Assembly: GCA_035504095.1 (NCBI GenBank)
Contig: DATJSN010000079.1
Span: 1 to 64,000 of the forward strand
Direction: 5' to 3'
DNA length: 64,000 nt
Origin: DATJSN01 sp035504095
Lineage (GTDB): Bacteria > Planctomycetota > Phycisphaerae > WQYP01
The notes beneath the pieces are model-generated. The model did no database searches, was not told where the DNA came from, and was given only the letters and a program-made list of their open reading frames with translations. Position 1 is the stretch's first letter. Every line of letters begins with the position of its first letter. This document shows, piece by piece, positions 44,312 to 53,807 of the stretch. Position numbers and translations under genes: made by a program.

Positions 44312-45478
44312 ATGCCATTTACTAAATCACAACGGCTTCAGGCTCTGCCGCCGTATCTATTCATAGAAATTGACAGAAAAAAACGCGCCTTATTAGCCGC
44401 GGGCCGGGATGTAATTAACTTGGGCGTCGGCGATCCCGATCTGCCCACGCACCGCTTCATTATCGATGAAATGGCCAAAGCCATCTACGACCCGAAAAAT
44501 CATCGTTATCCGTTTGATGAAGGCGTGCCGGCTTTTCGTCAGGCCGCGGCGCGCTTCATGCAGCGCCGTTTTAACGTCGTTGTCGATCCAGAACGGCAAT
44601 TAATCACTACCATCGGTTCCAAAGACGGCATAGCCCATTTGCCGCTTGCTCTAATCAATCCCGGCGAAGTGGTTCTGGTTCCTCAGCCTGGATATCCGGT
44701 TTATACCAGCGGCGCTATTTTTGTCGGCGGTCGTGCGTTTCATCTACCGTTATTAGAGAAAAATGATTTCCTTCCTGATCTGGAAGCCATTCCGGAAGAC
44801 GTTCGTCGTCAGGCACGTTTACTTTGGCTCAATTACCCCAACAATCCGACCGCTGCTTCCGCGCCGCTGAAGTTCTATGAAAATGCTGTAAAAATGGCCC
44901 GACAATACAACTGGGTGATTGCCAATGATCTCGCTTACGGCGAAGTATATTTTGAAGAAGCCCCACACAGCATCCTGGAAATACCCGGTGCAATTGAGCT
45001 CGCCATTGAATTTCATTCGCTCTCCAAAAGTTTCAACATGACGGGATGGCGTCTTGGCTGGGCCGCAGGCAATGCGGACATCATCGCCGCTTTGGCCCAG
45101 GTCAAAGCCAACGCCGACAGCGGCCAGTTTAACGCCACGCAGGTTGCGGGAACTGTCGCTTTGAATCACTACGATCATCCGGACGTCAAACGGCAGATGG
45201 GAATTTACCGTATGCGCCGCGATGCCCTGCATTCCGGCTTGGCCGCAATCGGCTGGAGATTCCGTAAACCAAACGCCGGTTTTTTCTGCTGGGTCAACAC
45301 GCCCCGCGGCCTCGGTTCGATGGAATTATGCAATCGGCTCATGGATGAGGCTTTCGTTGTTACAGTTCCCGGCGCCGGCTTCGGACAGGCGGGCGAAGGT
45401 TATTTGCGCATGGCGCTCACTGTCGATGAATCGCGCATCCGCGAAGCGGTTGATCGCATCGGGCGTATGCGTCTCTGA
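44312..45478 (+). CDS. dapL: LL-diaminopimelate aminotransferase-like class I aminotransferase
   Basis: PLP enzyme of the DapL type, converting tetrahydrodipicolinate to LL-diaminopimelate for lysine and peptidoglycan. 388 residues: NLGVGDPDLPTHRFIIDEMA, RYPFDEGVPAFRQAAARFMQ, GSKDGIAHLPLALINPGEVV, PQPGYPVY, NYPNNPTAA, NDLAYGEVYF and PLP Lys239 in HSLSKSFNMTGWRLG. The pattern fits DapL, but other AspC-like roles cannot be ruled out. Its usual partners (dapA, dapB) are not in view. Confidence 0.82.
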   Translation: MPFTKSQRLQALPPYLFIEIDRKKRALLAAGRDVINLGVGDPDLPTHRFIIDEMAKAIYDPKNHRYPFDEGVPAFRQAAARFMQRRFNVVVDPERQLITTIGSKDGIAHLPLALINPGEVVLVPQPGYPVYTSGAIFVGGRAFHLPLLEKNDFLPDLEAIPEDVRRQARLLWLNYPNNPTAASAPLKFYENAVKMARQYNWVIANDLAYGEVYFEEAPHSILEIPGAIELAIEFHSLSKSFNMTGWRLGWAAGNADIIAALAQVKANADSGQFNATQVAGTVALNHYDHPDVKRQMGIYRMRRDALHSGLAAIGWRFRKPNAGFFCWVNTPRGLGSMELCNRLMDEAFVVTVPGAGFGQAGEGYLRMALTVDESRIREAVDRIGRMRL

Positions 45479-45532
45479 CAAGGTGTTTACATGGGACAGA
45501 AATAATGATCTATCATTACCCTCCAGGTGTTT

Positions 45533-46831
45533 ATGACTGCTGCACATAAGACAAATCGAAACATTATTCTCGTTGTACTTATCCTGGCTGTAGTAATCAC
45601 TTTGATCATGGCCCGGCAGGCGCGCGACCGTATGATCAAAAAAATTCAGACGCATTCACAGTCGCAAGTCAACGATTTTGACCGATGGATGGTCGAGGTT
45701 CCGGAATTTTTATATCAAAAAGTTGATTATGTTAGCGATTCGTTTCCGACACCGCCGGTAACATTGCTTGTTTTTGCCCCATTCACCTTTCTTTCTTCTC
45801 CTGACGCGCAATTCGCATGGGTTTGCTGCAAATTTTTGTTTTGCATGTTGATTTTTTATTGCCTCTGGCTCATGGTACGCCGCACTGGAGTGGAACTTTC
45901 TACTTTAGCGGTGCTCTTGATTCTGGCTGCATGGATCTGGCCTGTTCTGGGTGACATGCAGGAGGGACAAACTAATTTACTTATGCTGTTGCCGCTGGCC
46001 GCGGGAATTTGCATGGCACAACTTGACCTTCCTCGATGGCAGTGGGTGGGCGGTGCCCTGGTCGGCCTGGCAGTGTGCATCAAAGTAACGCCCATCATTT
46101 TTCTGATTTTTTTTCTATTTAAACGCCGCTGGCATATTGCTGGCGGGATTCTCCTTGGTCTGCTGCTGGGGTTGATTGTGATCCCGGCACTGGCTTTCGG
46201 CTGGCAGCAAAATATGCACTGGCTGATCGAGTGGACCAAAATCATGATTCTTCCTTACGTCGCCCGAGGTCAGGTCGCTTATTTTGAGGGCCAGTCTGTT
46301 CCCAGCTTTCTTTCACGCCTGCTCCGGCATGTCCCCGCGTTTGTTTCCCATTCCGGTACACCTGTATACGTCAACGTGCTTAATCTGCCGGAAAATGTTT
46401 GCAATTGGATCATTCGCGGCGTGCTTGGCGTCGCTGGTCTCTACGGGCTATGGTGGTCCCGCAAGGCTTTTACCACACTTCGCTGCCGCCGTTATGTTTT
46501 GGAAGTTGGCGCGGTTGGAGCATTTGAGCTTTGGGCTTCTCAGAGGACATGGGTACCGCATTTTGTCACTCTTGCTCTGACTCTTTTTGCAGTCGGTATG
46601 GTGCTCAGCGATCCTAGACAAGAAAAACAGGTCAGAAAATTTGCTCTCTTTGCACTCATAGCCAATGCGATTCTCATGTTCATGACCAGCGACGTGGGCA
46701 TGATATTTGGGCCGGATGGACATGGGTGGCTCTTAACCTTTGGCGTATCGCTTTGGGCTTCGGTGTTGCTGGTGGCAGTTATTTTCGTGGCTGCTGCTTC
46801 CAGTGATGAATTACCTGCCGGGAAAACATGA
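45533..46831 (+). CDS. GT87-like polyprenol-phosphate-dependent glycosyltransferase
   Basis: An integral membrane protein of about 432 residues with some ten helices and the GT87/DUF2029 look: after TM1, a loop with VDYVSDSFPTPPVTLLVFAP, then AWIWPVLGDMQEGQTNLLML and LVGLAVCIKVTPIIFLIFFL (conserved GQ.N and K.TP). Such enzymes use polyprenyl-phosphate mannose outside the membrane. The acceptor is unknown. The ATG at 45533 is chosen; a GTG at 45527 is also possible. The stop overlaps folK (ATGA), so the two are translationally coupled. Confidence 0.8.
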   Translation: MTAAHKTNRNIILVVLILAVVITLIMARQARDRMIKKIQTHSQSQVNDFDRWMVEVPEFLYQKVDYVSDSFPTPPVTLLVFAPFTFLSSPDAQFAWVCCKFLFCMLIFYCLWLMVRRTGVELSTLAVLLILAAWIWPVLGDMQEGQTNLLMLLPLAAGICMAQLDLPRWQWVGGALVGLAVCIKVTPIIFLIFFLFKRRWHIAGGILLGLLLGLIVIPALAFGWQQNMHWLIEWTKIMILPYVARGQVAYFEGQSVPSFLSRLLRHVPAFVSHSGTPVYVNVLNLPENVCNWIIRGVLGVAGLYGLWWSRKAFTTLRCRRYVLEVGAVGAFELWASQRTWVPHFVTLALTLFAVGMVLSDPRQEKQVRKFALFALIANAILMFMTSDVGMIFGPDGHGWLLTFGVSLWASVLLVAVIFVAAASSDELPAGKT

Positions 46832-47307
46832 CGGGAACCGTTTACATCGCATTGGGTTCCAATCTTGGCGACAGACAGGCCAACCTCACCGGCGCCTTGG
46901 CAGCTATTGGCCGCTTGCTGCGGACACAACTTGTCCGTTGCTCAAAGTTTTACAACACTAAGCCTGTCGGCGGTCCATCCGGTCAGCCAGACTATCTCAA
47001 CGCCGCCGCGGAATTACAAACGGACCTTTCGCCCAACGAATTATTGACCGAGTTGCTCGACGTCGAAAAACAATTCGGCCGCGATCGTTCGAGAGAAGTG
47101 CGTTCAGGTCCTCGCACGCTCGATCTGGACATTCTTCTTTACGATCAGCTTGTACTGCATATGGATCGGTTGACTATTCCGCATGCCCACATGCACGAGC
47201 GTGATTTTGTTCTCACACCGTTAAATGAAATAGCACCCAATGCTGTGCATCCCGTGTTCCATTGCACAATCGCTGAACTTCTATCGAGATTGGCCAATCC
47301 GCGATAA
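46828..47307 (+). CDS. folK: HPPK (6-hydroxymethyl-7,8-dihydropterin pyrophosphokinase)
   Basis: Folate synthesis enzyme. 159 residues: YIALGSNLGDRQANLTGALA, YNTKPVGGPSGQPDYLNAAA, LLDVEKQFGRDRSREVRSGP and RTLDLDILLYDQLVLHMDRL (metal-binding Asp pair), PHAHMHERDFVLTPLNEIAP. The start overlaps the stop of the previous gene by 4 bp, and panC follows at once. Together with pabB at 33.3-34.8 kb it shows folate genes scattered in the region. Confidence 0.94.
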   Translation: MTGTVYIALGSNLGDRQANLTGALAAIGRLLRTQLVRCSKFYNTKPVGGPSGQPDYLNAAAELQTDLSPNELLTELLDVEKQFGRDRSREVRSGPRTLDLDILLYDQLVLHMDRLTIPHAHMHERDFVLTPLNEIAPNAVHPVFHCTIAELLSRLANPR

Positions 47308-47334
47308 ACTCTTGTGCCTATGGAATCAGGAATA

Positions 47335-48183
47335 ATGAAAATTGTTTCAACTATCGCCGAATGTCGTGCTCAGCGTAAAGCCTTCACCGGCGCTGGTCCC
47401 GTGGTTTTCGTCCCCACGATGGGCGCTCTGCATGAAGGCCACGGCAGCCTCGTTCAAATGGCCCGGACGCTGGCTGGCCTTGAAGGATTTGTTATTAGTT
47501 CCGTCTTTGTCAATCCATTGCAATTCGGACCTCAAGAAGATTTTTCCCACTATCCCAGACCGTTGGAAAATGATGTGAAAATGCTCGAACAATGGCACAC
47601 CGATTTACTTTTTGCTCCGCCGCCGGAACAGATGTATCCCGAAGGTAAAGTGGAAGTTGCTGTCGATCCCGGACCTTTGGGCGACGTGCTGGAAGGGGCG
47701 CTGCGTCCGGGGCATTTCCGCGGCGTTTGCACGGTGGTCGCCAAATTTCTGTCTATCGTGCAGCCAGACGTTCTAATTCTCGGTCAGAAAGATTATCAGC
47801 AGCAGGTCATTTTGCGCCGCATGGCGGCTGATCTGAATTTTTCTACGCAAGTCCTGACCGCACCGATCGTTCGCGAATCTGGTGGCCTGGCTGCGAGCAG
47901 CCGCAATCAATATCTGACATCTGACGAGCGAGCGCGAGCAGGTGCTATTTATGCAGCGCTTACGTGGGCGGCTGAAGAGATCCGCACCGGACATAACTTT
48001 GTCCGACCACTTATCCGCGGCATACAACGCCGTATTTCCGCCGCGGGTATGAAGGTTGAATATGTCGTAGCCTGCCATACGCAGACTCTGACGGCGTACG
48101 AAAAAATTATCGATGGCCCATGCGTTCTTCTCGCCGCCGCCAAACTGAGCACAACTCGATTGATCGATAATGTGATTGTGTAA
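47335..48183 (+). CDS. panC: Pantothenate synthetase
   Basis: Condenses pantoate and beta-alanine with ATP. 282 residues: VFVPTMGALHEGHGSLVQMA (HIGH-like site), SVFVNPLQFGPQEDFSHYPR, LRPGHFRGVCTVVAKFLSIV, LGQKDYQQQVILRRM and ESGGLAASSRNQYL (KMSKS-like). The start at 47335 gives the family beginning (MKIVSTIAECRAQR); a GTG at 47314 extends it by seven residues. It follows folK by 27 bp and is likely on its transcript. Confidence 0.94.
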   Translation: MKIVSTIAECRAQRKAFTGAGPVVFVPTMGALHEGHGSLVQMARTLAGLEGFVISSVFVNPLQFGPQEDFSHYPRPLENDVKMLEQWHTDLLFAPPPEQMYPEGKVEVAVDPGPLGDVLEGALRPGHFRGVCTVVAKFLSIVQPDVLILGQKDYQQQVILRRMAADLNFSTQVLTAPIVRESGGLAASSRNQYLTSDERARAGAIYAALTWAAEEIRTGHNFVRPLIRGIQRRISAAGMKVEYVVACHTQTLTAYEKIIDGPCVLLAAAKLSTTRLIDNVIV

Positions 48184-48190
48184 TATATAC

Positions 48191-48243
48191 CGCCCCAGGT
48201 GGAAACCTGGGGCTTAAGCGCGGGGTTTCCACCCTGCGCTGTA
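48191..48243. repeat. REP-like palindromic element
   Basis: Two neighbouring palindromes: GCCCCAGGT / ACCTGGGGC (48192-48213) and AGCGC-GGGG / CCC-TGCGCT (48216-48240). GGTGGAAACC in the first also matches GGTTTCCACC in the second perfectly over 10 bp, so two alternative folds exist. The element lies between panC and mnmE and may end panC transcription. The general pattern recalls dispersed REP palindromes of planctomycetes. Confidence 0.55.
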
Positions 48244-48281
48244 TTAACCCACTTTACGACATCGTAAGGTGAAAGGTTGCA

Positions 48282-49640
48282 ATGTCCACTACCGATACAA
48301 TTGTCGCCATCAGTTCTGCCGCCAGCCCGGCGTACCGCGGAATCATTCGTCTTTCCGGTCCTGATTCCTGGAAATTAGCGTTCAAGCTGGTTCATAAAGT
48401 ATCTGATCCCCAGCCCAATCACTGGTTTAATGTTCAGCTTGCCGACCCGCCAGTGCCCGTGGGGCTGATCTTTTTTCGCGCTCCGAAGAGTTTCACCGGT
48501 CAGGACATCGTGGAACTCCATTTGCCCGGATCAGTACCGCTGCTGAACATGATATTAAAAGCGTTGATTTCCGCGGGCGCCCGACAGGCATTGCCGGGCG
48601 AATTTTCCAGCCGGGCGTTTCTAAATTCCAAAATGGATCTGAGCGAAGCCGAGGGTATTGCCGCGGTCATCGCCGCTCGCAGCGCTCATCAGCTTCGCGC
48701 TGCGACCAGTCTGCGTGAAGGCAGTTTGCACCGCTGGACAGCACGGCATGTTGAAGAGCTTGCGGATTTACTGGCCCTTGTGGAAGCCGGCATCGACTTC
48801 AGCGATGAACCGGGGGTTTCGTTTATCAGCCCGGAAATTTTGCGTTCTCGTTTGGACTCTATCTCTGCTGATGTTCAAAAGTTGCGCTCCAGCGCTGTAA
48901 ACTGGGAATCGCTGCCGACCACGCCCGCCGTAGTTTTACTGGGTCGGCCGAATGTGGGCAAAAGCAGCCTTTTAAACAGTCTGAGCAAACAGAACCGCGC
49001 GATTGTCTCGCCTCAGGCGGGTACCACGCGCGACCAGCTTTCCGTAACGCTCACTTCAGACGCACTGTCCATTCGGTTGATCGACGCTCCCGGCATTGAA
49101 GCAGGGGCGAGTCAACTCTCCGAATTGATGAACCAGACTCGCCGCAATGTTCTACTTACTGCGGACGTTATATTGATTGTTCTTGATAAAACCGACACAT
49201 CCCAGACACTTCGCGACGTGCTCGACGAGGTTGCCGACATTAACGCCTGGAAACTTGTGGTGCGCAATAAGATCGACTTGCCCGATGGCTTGCGAGCTTT
49301 ACCGCCGGAAATTGATTTGCCGTTTTTGAGCGTATCCGCGCTGACGGGCGAAAATCTGGATGAGCTTTTTGCCAAAATTAAAGAACTCGCTCATCGCGAC
49401 GCCCCGGTGGCGCATGAATGCGCCACGTTAAACCGGCGTCATCTGCAGGCTCTTTCCGATGCGCACCAGGCGCTGAATCGTGCGCGGGAGGCCGCCGAAT
49501 CCGCGGGAATAGATCAATTTCCAGAGCTGCTGGCCAGTGATCTAAGAGCTGCGCTTGATGCAATGGGCGAAATCTCAGGTGAAGTCAGTAGCGATGACAT
49601 ACTGGGCCGCATTTTCGGTTCATTCTGTATTGGAAAGTAA
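48282..49640 (+). CDS. mnmE: tRNA modification GTPase MnmE
   Basis: With MnmG it makes the 5-carboxymethylaminomethyl group on U34 of tRNA. 452 residues: the folate-binding N-terminal domain (DTIVAISSAASPAYRGIIRL; FTGQDIVELHLPGSVPLLNM; LPGEFSSRAFLNSKMDLSEA), then a G domain with G1 GRPNVGKSSLLN, DAPGIEAGA (G3, where DTAG is usual), NKID (G4), and the C-terminal helical tail ending GRIFGSFCIGK with the catalytic Cys. mnmG is not in the window. Confidence 0.95.
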   Translation: MSTTDTIVAISSAASPAYRGIIRLSGPDSWKLAFKLVHKVSDPQPNHWFNVQLADPPVPVGLIFFRAPKSFTGQDIVELHLPGSVPLLNMILKALISAGARQALPGEFSSRAFLNSKMDLSEAEGIAAVIAARSAHQLRAATSLREGSLHRWTARHVEELADLLALVEAGIDFSDEPGVSFISPEILRSRLDSISADVQKLRSSAVNWESLPTTPAVVLLGRPNVGKSSLLNSLSKQNRAIVSPQAGTTRDQLSVTLTSDALSIRLIDAPGIEAGASQLSELMNQTRRNVLLTADVILIVLDKTDTSQTLRDVLDEVADINAWKLVVRNKIDLPDGLRALPPEIDLPFLSVSALTGENLDELFAKIKELAHRDAPVAHECATLNRRHLQALSDAHQALNRAREAAESAGIDQFPELLASDLRAALDAMGEISGEVSSDDILGRIFGSFCIGK

Positions 49641-49683
49641 AGGTCACTATAATAAAATAAAAATGTTGTTTGGAAATTATAAC

Positions 49684-50727
49684 ATGAAGTTATATACTAA
49701 TTTATACATAATTATATTTCGTAGGGTAGAATTGTCAAGTTTTTCTTTAGTAATCGGATTGTGTTTTTTCTCATTTTTCATAATGCCTGTGCAAGCTGAC
49801 AGCTCGCCAAATATCCCCCCTCCTCTTGCCGTACAAGTCCAGATAATTCTCGGAGTTCCATCTGGCAATGCCGAATATCTTCCTGAATATAGAACAGTCA
49901 TCAAGTTTTTTGATACGCATGTCGGCTTAACATACCCTCAATTCGATATTGCTTTGCAAAATGATTCAGTTGTTAAAAACGCTTTAGAAGAATTAGTTTG
50001 GGCGCTAAATACCGGTGCAGATGTCGATACGTTGCGTCAAAAGATTCTGTCGGTGATAGGTCTTCACGAAGCTTATATCTTGCCTACGGGGCAAATATGG
50101 CAATATGGCAATAACACTGACAGACTGTTCAGATTACCATTTCATTATCTATTTATAAAAACCACTAATTTTGTAGACAGTGGCGATATGTACGATGCTG
50201 CACGATACATACGTGCATCTATGCTGCTACAACTTCAAGCTGGTGTTGTTCTTGGAGGGGCGACATGGTTGAAGTCATATATAGGCAGCGATACATATTC
50301 TCCGCCGCCAGAAATTATTAAAGCACTTAACTTAACAACAACACAGGTAGGCCAGCTCAAGACTTTGATGAATAATGCTGGCAATGATTGGCAAATATCT
50401 GAACATCTAATAAGTGATCTATCTCAAAAAGCCAGGATCATTGAAGATGATCGAGTTAATTCTACTCCACAGACAGATATAAATGCATATGTTATTTCTA
50501 TGCACAACGCAATTCAGAAAACACAAGGAAAACTTGTCGATCAATTTGCCGTGTTGGGCTCGATGCAAGATGACAGACGGGCGATCATTGCTTCATACCA
50601 TCACGATGCTGCTGAAGCGATTAAAGCGGCACTGTTGACTTGGGCGGAACAAGTCAAGAAAGAATCGGATATCTCAGAGATAGACCGCCAAGCACTATTA
50701 CGCTGGATTGATGAAGCAGCACAGTGA
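49684..50727 (+). CDS. Secreted protein of unknown function
   Basis: 347 residues. The signal sequence (ELSSFSLVIGLCFFSFFIMP, cleavage near VQA) is preceded by a basic stretch. The mature part is soluble and mostly helical, with VQVQIILGVPSGNAEYLPEY, ALNTGADVDTLRQKILSVIG and a helical tail (HHDAAEAIKAALLTWAEQVK) but no family I recognise. The gene and its surroundings are more AT-rich than neighbours (e.g. 49641-49740), hinting at transfer. The start at 49684 is uncertain; ATGs at 49663 and further up extend the frame into mnmE. Confidence 0.55.
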   Translation: MKLYTNLYIIIFRRVELSSFSLVIGLCFFSFFIMPVQADSSPNIPPPLAVQVQIILGVPSGNAEYLPEYRTVIKFFDTHVGLTYPQFDIALQNDSVVKNALEELVWALNTGADVDTLRQKILSVIGLHEAYILPTGQIWQYGNNTDRLFRLPFHYLFIKTTNFVDSGDMYDAARYIRASMLLQLQAGVVLGGATWLKSYIGSDTYSPPPEIIKALNLTTTQVGQLKTLMNNAGNDWQISEHLISDLSQKARIIEDDRVNSTPQTDINAYVISMHNAIQKTQGKLVDQFAVLGSMQDDRRAIIASYHHDAAEAIKAALLTWAEQVKKESDISEIDRQALLRWIDEAAQ

Positions 50728-50833
50728 TGCAGAACTGGCGAACGGATCATCCTCACAAATGGTGTGCTAAAATCTTTTCCGCTACTTGCATATCTAGAAT
50801 TTCACTCCATAAATATTTCTCCTTATTCCTCAA

Positions 50834-50900
50834 TGTCCCCTGTAGTGAACGTTCTTTTCATGGTTAAATCTGCGTTTCTTGGCGAAATCTGCGAATCGTT
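50834..50900. repeat. Degenerate intergenic repeat, copy 3
   Basis: TGTCCCCTGTAG, TTTTCATGGTTAAATCTGCG and GGCGAAATCTGCGAATCG echo the blocks at 10419-10520 in different order. No gene lies in 50728-50912. Confidence 0.4.
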
Positions 50901-50912
50901 TTTTTTCGAGGT

Positions 50913-52292
50913 TTAACTTAACACGCAAATATAGCCACCATCGCGGCGCACAGCCGCATCGCCGGAGTCAACAGGCAAAATAGTTTCTTGATGAGCGATT
51001 TTCATACTTGAGCCACCGCTCGTGGCCAAAAACTTTTCAACCAATTTTTGGTTTTCCTCAGGGTCAATGCTGCACGTGCTGTAAACCACAATTCCACCGG
51101 GACGAATCAAACCAGACGCAACCCTCAGGATTTCTTGTTGGGTTCGAGCCAGTTCTGCGCGGTCAAGCTTTGGCCAGCGCCACCGGGCCTGCACTCGGCG
51201 TGCCAATACGCCCGTGTTCGAACACGGCACATCCGCCAGTACGGCGTCAAAACAGCGCTGCATTTCAGAGGATTTTATTTTCTCTGCCGTAAGTATCTCG
51301 ACATTCTTAAGCCCCAGTTGTACGACACGCCTGGAAAGCTGCGCCAATTTGTGTTCAGAAATATCAAAAGCAAAAATTCGTCCCTTGGGTTGGGCCCGCG
51401 CCATTTGCAATGTTTTGGTTCCCAGGCCGGCGCATAAATCCAGGATGCTCGGCTCATGTTTTTCTTTAATATCCAGCATCCCAATGAGTTGCTGCGCCGC
51501 CCGGCCCGCCGTTGGATCCTGTGGATGAAGCACACCTTTGACGATTGATTCCCTGAGCTCATCCGTCCAGCCCGTAGCCGCGATGAACCAGCCTTTTTGT
51601 TGATGGGCTTGTAAACCGGATATGTCACCCGGAATGAATGTCGGATCATCCGACCGCAAAGTAATCATTGGCCGAGCATTATCAGTGATCAGAATATCAA
51701 TCGTTTTTTGTTTTCCCCACGCGTGCAGAAATAGAGAAATTAGTGCCTCCGGATGGCTCGTTACTGCCGCAAGATGGCGTGACAAGTCACTAACCGGATC
51801 AGGAAATATGTTTTTCGATAATCGCATTTGCCTACGGCCGTCCAAAGGAAAAGTTTGTGCTGAAAGTTCAGTGCGCGGCTCCGCACCGTTGCGCAACCGC
51901 TGAATACTGCGCAGAATCCCATTAATAAAGCCGCCCGCACGAACTACATCCATTTTTTGTGTGAGTTTGACGCTGGTGTCGATAGTGGCATAATCGGCGG
52001 CGCCGTCGAGCATCAGCAATTGATAAGTGCCAAGATAAGCGATTGCCCGGACGACAGGCTGCATTTTATCCAGAGGCGTATTGGAAACACTTTGAATGAT
52101 CGTATCCAATGTGCCGCGCCACCGTATGACGCCATGCACTAACTCGAACGCCAGGCCACGATCACGAATTTCAAGTGCTGTCCAGAACGGCGCATCATGA
52201 GACGGAATCATCGGTGGATCGTTAATATCGCGCCAGCGTGAAAGAACTTCCGTCGCCGCCTGACGAGGATCGTTATGTAACTCATGTGGCAT
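50913..52292 (-). CDS. rsmB: 16S rRNA (cytosine967-C5)-methyltransferase
   Basis: 459 residues from 52292 with an N-terminal NusB-like RNA-binding domain (RQAATEVLSRWRD; WTALEIRDRGLAFELVHGVI; AIAYLGTYQLLMLDGAADYA) and a C-terminal SAM methyltransferase: ILDLCAGLGTKTLQMA (motif I), FAFDISEHKLAQLSRRV, VLADVPCSNTGVLARR (first Cys) and VVYSTCSIDPEENQKLV (catalytic Cys). It methylates C967 of 16S, whose gene lies 2.6 kb away. The frame opens at 52316 with GTG but the ATG at 52292 gives the family start. Confidence 0.9.
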   Translation of the reverse strand: MPHELHNDPRQAATEVLSRWRDINDPPMIPSHDAPFWTALEIRDRGLAFELVHGVIRWRGTLDTIIQSVSNTPLDKMQPVVRAIAYLGTYQLLMLDGAADYATIDTSVKLTQKMDVVRAGGFINGILRSIQRLRNGAEPRTELSAQTFPLDGRRQMRLSKNIFPDPVSDLSRHLAAVTSHPEALISLFLHAWGKQKTIDILITDNARPMITLRSDDPTFIPGDISGLQAHQQKGWFIAATGWTDELRESIVKGVLHPQDPTAGRAAQQLIGMLDIKEKHEPSILDLCAGLGTKTLQMARAQPKGRIFAFDISEHKLAQLSRRVVQLGLKNVEILTAEKIKSSEMQRCFDAVLADVPCSNTGVLARRVQARWRWPKLDRAELARTQQEILRVASGLIRPGGIVVYSTCSIDPEENQKLVEKFLATSGGSSMKIAHQETILPVDSGDAAVRRDGGYICVLS

Positions 52293-52389
52293 GAGAAGAT
52301 AATAACATGCAGCCACTGAAATCTGACCGATTGCCGTAGCTTCATAGTGAATTTAGAATCTTCAATATGTGGATTATGGAGGAACGGTA

Positions 52390-53802
52390 ATGAGATGTTT
52401 GTGTCTCGCTGGTGCAGTTACATTCGGAATATGTTGTTGTTCCCTGAGTTATCAAGCCATCGTTTCTGCCGACACTTCGCCCGTGGCAACTTCGGCCCCG
52501 GATAATTCCCAGATCCAGCAATGGATCGACGATTTAAACTCGTCACAATATGCCGTGCGTGCGCAGGCCAAACAAAATCTGCTGGCCACAGGTGATGCAG
52601 CGCTTCCCCTGCTCCAGGCTCAATTAAAATCGTTGGCTTCCGTTGAACAAACCGCGGATATTGACGCCATTCTCTCGGCGATTAATCAAAACGACTTGTT
52701 GCGCGGCCCACTAGTCAGCCTCGACGCCGATGCCATGCCCGCCGACCAGGCGTTTAAGACCGTGTTAGACCAGGCGAAAGTGACATATTCCATATGGCCG
52801 CCGCAATTATTCAGTACTCAGTATCAGCCCATCCCTCCGGCGACGCTTCATGTTCATAGCGCTCCATACTGGCAGGTGATGTGGGCTCTCTATCAGCAGA
52901 CGGGGGTTGGCTTAAATTATTTTAATAATGGCCTACAACTAACTAATAACCTTTCGCTGGATAAACATAATCCCATTAATATTCACGGCGCCTTTGCGAT
53001 TGTGCTCCAGTCCATTCAATATCATCGAGACGTGAATTTTAATTCGTCCAATCCAACCGTGGATCAGTCATTTAACATTCAAATGCAGCTTTTGGCCGTG
53101 CCTAATTTGCCCCTTGTCCAGTCGAATTCCAATAATGACGTTGAACTCACAACAGCAGTGGATGATAAAGGCCAAAGTTTATTGTTATCGCCAGGCATGC
53201 CGCCGAATCAACCGCAATATTGGTACAACAATCAACCAAACACGCAAATGAATATTTCCGCGGATTTAAATCGCATCAGGGGGATTGGACGCCAGCTTAG
53301 TCTTCTTCAGGGATATGTTCCGGTCCGGATCGAATGCGATAAGCAAGATCTGACAATCAGTGATCTGACGAAACCCGGACAAACCCTGGCTATTGAAGGT
53401 GATTCAGGCATTGTGATTACTTTCCAGGGTTTTACAAACCAGGGAAATAATAATTATCAGATTAAATACACGATCACCTGGCCCGTGAATAATAATCAGG
53501 TGAATAATAATATGTTAAATTTTAACGGCATTAACGGCATAAGGAATACAGAGTCGCAACAAATGCAATTTTTGACCAGTCAGTTGCAGTCCTGGTCGAG
53601 CGTATCGCTTCTGGACTCCAGCGGCCAACAGCTTCAATTTCAAGGCGGCGGCGGTGGCGGCGGAAACGGTCGTATGAGTTATTCATATAACTATGGACAG
53701 AACAATAACGTTGGTCCGCCCGCAAAACTTGTTTTCACCATTTACTGCAAATTGTTGGATACCAAAGTTCCATTTGAATTTAAAGATGTGCCGTTGCCGT
53801 AA
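52390..53802 (+). CDS. Secreted protein of unknown function, planctomycete type
   Basis: 470 residues with a signal peptide (MRCLCLAGAVTFGICCCSLS) and a mature helical start resembling a HEAT-like unit (QQWIDDLNSSQYAVRAQAKQ; LLATGDAALPLLQAQL). The middle (LVSLDADAMPADQAFKTVLD to YWQVMWALYQQTG) recalls STN-like short domains. The C-terminal 250 residues are Asn/Gln-rich and strand-like, ending with a Gly run (QGGGGGGGN). No function is proposed. The start has GGAGGAA at 52378-52384. Confidence 0.65.
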   Translation: MRCLCLAGAVTFGICCCSLSYQAIVSADTSPVATSAPDNSQIQQWIDDLNSSQYAVRAQAKQNLLATGDAALPLLQAQLKSLASVEQTADIDAILSAINQNDLLRGPLVSLDADAMPADQAFKTVLDQAKVTYSIWPPQLFSTQYQPIPPATLHVHSAPYWQVMWALYQQTGVGLNYFNNGLQLTNNLSLDKHNPINIHGAFAIVLQSIQYHRDVNFNSSNPTVDQSFNIQMQLLAVPNLPLVQSNSNNDVELTTAVDDKGQSLLLSPGMPPNQPQYWYNNQPNTQMNISADLNRIRGIGRQLSLLQGYVPVRIECDKQDLTISDLTKPGQTLAIEGDSGIVITFQGFTNQGNNNYQIKYTITWPVNNNQVNNNMLNFNGINGIRNTESQQMQFLTSQLQSWSSVSLLDSSGQQLQFQGGGGGGGNGRMSYSYNYGQNNNVGPPAKLVFTIYCKLLDTKVPFEFKDVPLP

Positions 53803-53807
53803 AATCT

